Part shown: positions 62,962-64,000 of the stretch, piece by piece
Layout of the letters: each line of letters opens with the position of its first letter
Position numbering within the stretch: position 1 is the first letter of the stretch
NCBI RefSeq assembly: GCF_000938305.1
Contig: NZ_JYMT01000040.1
Span: forward strand, 1 to 64,000
Direction of reading: 5' to 3'
From: Bradyrhizobium sp. LTSP885
GTDB lineage: Bacteria > Pseudomonadota > Alphaproteobacteria > Rhizobiales > Xanthobacteraceae
DNA: 64,000 nt
Notes under the pieces: generated by a model
What the model saw: the letters and a program-made list of their open reading frames with translations, nothing else
What the model was told of the DNA's origin: nothing
The model's database searches: none
Position numbers and translations under genes: made by a program

Positions 62962-63702
62962 TCACCTGCCGATCAACAGGCGATCGGCCAACCAGCGCGG
63001 CAGGCCGCTCACCCTGATCCGCGTCGCCGCGGCGTCGACGTCGTAGGGCACGCGCAGATAGGTGATGGCGCGGCTCACCGTATCGAACATCGCAAAGGAC
63101 GCGGCGGGATCGCCGTCGCGCGGCTGCCCGACCGAGCCGAGCACCGCAAGCCAGCGCCGCCCCGTCAGCAGTTGCACCTCGATATCGGCGGTCGGAACGA
63201 AGCTCGTCATCTTCGCGGCCGACGACAGCGAGTAGAGGCCGGGCCGGTGGATATGGCCGCAGAACGTGACGTGCTGCTCGGTCGCCATCATGCTGCGCGC
63301 GGCGTCCGAGGAATCGCGGACATAGCGCCAGCCTTCCGGATCCGACGCCTCCGAATGCACGTAAAGGCGGTTGTCCTCCTCGCGCATGATCGGCAAACCA
63401 GCAAGGAACGCGCGCTGCTCCGCGCCGAGCCGGCCGCGGGTCCAGTCGATCGCCGCCTGCGCATCCGAATTCATGCTGTCGCTGGGCACACCGATCGCAT
63501 TGTCATGGTTGCCGCGCACCGCGATCGCGCCCTTGGCCACGAGGTCGGTCACCGTATCGACGGCCCATTCCGGATCGGCGCCGTAGCCGACGATGTCGCC
63601 GAGGCAGATCAGCCGCTCGGCGCCACGCGCGCGCGCAGCCTCGAGGCAGGCGGCAAAGGCCTGCCGGTTGGCGTGAATATCGGCAAACAGCGCAAGGCGC
63701 AT
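62962..63702 (-). CDS. Metallophosphoesterase (calcineurin-like)
   Basis: This 246-residue phosphoesterase has metal ligands Asp8 and His10 (FADIHANRQAF), Asp36 (CLGDIVGYGADP), Asn65-His66 (RGNHDNAIG) and later GHIHRPGLY. The fold covers phosphatases and cyclic nucleotide or nucleotide hydrolases. It is 3 bp upstream of the kinase-USP gene on the same strand. Pairing kinase with phosphoesterase suggests opposing action, but the substrate is unknown. Confidence 0.9.
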   Translation of the reverse strand: MRLALFADIHANRQAFAACLEAARARGAERLICLGDIVGYGADPEWAVDTVTDLVAKGAIAVRGNHDNAIGVPSDSMNSDAQAAIDWTRGRLGAEQRAFLAGLPIMREEDNRLYVHSEASDPEGWRYVRDSSDAARSMMATEQHVTFCGHIHRPGLYSLSSAAKMTSFVPTADIEVQLLTGRRWLAVLGSVGQPRDGDPAASFAMFDTVSRAITYLRVPYDVDAAATRIRVSGLPRWLADRLLIGR

Positions 63703-63811
63703 GGTCGTCCGCGTTCCCAGTCCCAGCCGATATCAAGCACACGCAACCCCTGGCTCGCAATCGGGCCAAAGGCATCAGTCGATGATGGAATATCGGAAGA
63801 GAAAGCTGGCG

Positions 63812-64000
63812 CTAGTGCTTGCGCGGCGCTTCCAGGCCCTTCAGCAGCAGGCTGATCAGGGCTTCGATCCGCGACGGGCATTCCGGCTTGGCCCATTCCT
63901 CGGCATGCGCCGGGTGGTGGTAGCGGACGGTCGCATCGAACACGGCGCGTGCCGTTGCCTTGACGTCGTCGATCGCGAACACGCCCTGAGCGACACCGTC
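63812..64000 (-). CDS. TetR family regulator, C-terminal part
   Basis: The end of a gene runs in from beyond the right edge and stops at 63812-63814. The 62 visible residues, ending EALISLLLKGLEAPRKH, with GVFAIDDVKATARAVFDATV and RYHHPAHAEEW, match the last helices of TetR/AcrR ligand domains. The DNA-binding half is outside the window. Confidence 0.75.
   Translation of the reverse strand, partial: DGVAQGVFAIDDVKATARAVFDATVRYHHPAHAEEWAKPECPSRIEALISLLLKGLEAPRKH

Overview
This window looks like the chromosome of an alphaproteobacterium of the Bradyrhizobium / Rhodopseudomonas group. Evidence for this is the high GC, the strongly GC-ending codons, a CIRCE plus RpoH-type control region before groESL, an Usg protein, a DUF2778 protein, a CO-dehydrogenase accessory cluster, the beta-ketoadipate genes pcaB/pcaD/pcaC, and many palindromic intergenic repeats of several families. 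No rRNA, tRNA, CRISPR array or intact insertion sequence was seen.

Layout. 0-1.4 kb: gpt and a CinA-like molybdopterin-binding protein. 1.5-7.1 kb: a peptide-tagging/proteolysis operon (circularly permuted ATP-grasp, alpha-E, transglutaminase, Anbu proteasome-like peptidase) into which an AhpD-like gene and an SDR gene are integrated. 7.4-12.3 kb: an MFS pump, a CNT nucleoside transporter, a decayed IS1595/ISXO2-type transposase beside an AT-rich orphan membrane gene, a cupin with a histone-H1-like lysine-rich N-terminus, and usg. 12.5-14.8 kb: groESL with two CIRCE-like operators, an RpoH-like promoter and a strong terminator. 14.85-15.24 kb: a 389-bp cassette in which a 93-residue GIY-YIG gene sits between two nearly identical inverted palindromic arms. 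The same pair of arms occurs without the gene at 40.2 kb. 15.3-25.9 kb: LysR plus cysteine hydrolase, AMP nucleosidase, YkgJ-type Cys-cluster protein, DUF2778 L,D-transpeptidase-like protein, two lipid-linked glycosyltransferases, and a DUF72-DUF488 pair.

25.9-36.1 kb: a GntR-controlled set (MFS, TAT-exported amidohydrolase, PhzF), an adenylate cyclase, and a TetR-HlyD-ABC-permease efflux operon with a perfect 20-bp palindromic operator. 36.3-43.2 kb: a CO-dehydrogenase-type cluster (coxG, coxS, coxM, coxD, coxE, a split XdhC pair and a MobA-like cytidylyl/nucleotidyl transferase fusion). The catalytic large subunit coxL is absent from its expected place, and a 17-bp tandem duplication lies at the junction. 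43.4-46.8 kb: pcaB-pcaD and pcaC, separated by a RelE/HigA-type toxin-antitoxin module with its own palindromic operator. 48-53.2 kb: a complete branched-chain amino-acid type ABC transporter, livHMGF plus binding protein.

53.2-57.1 kb: a tandem glycine riboswitch standing before a family-5 peptide-binding protein and a GMC oxidoreductase, not before a gcv operon. 57.1-64 kb: a receiver-only response regulator, a P1-family aminopeptidase, a Ser-rich EF-hand protein, ribulose-phosphate 3-epimerase, a probable 47-residue membrane peptide, a kinase-universal-stress-protein fusion coupled to a metallophosphoesterase, and the 3' end of a TetR-type regulator.

The most interesting items are the GIY-YIG cassette with its gene-free counterpart, the glycine riboswitch in an unusual place, the Anbu operon with extra members, and the coxL-less CO-dehydrogenase cluster. 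All function calls come from reading motifs; no database search was run.
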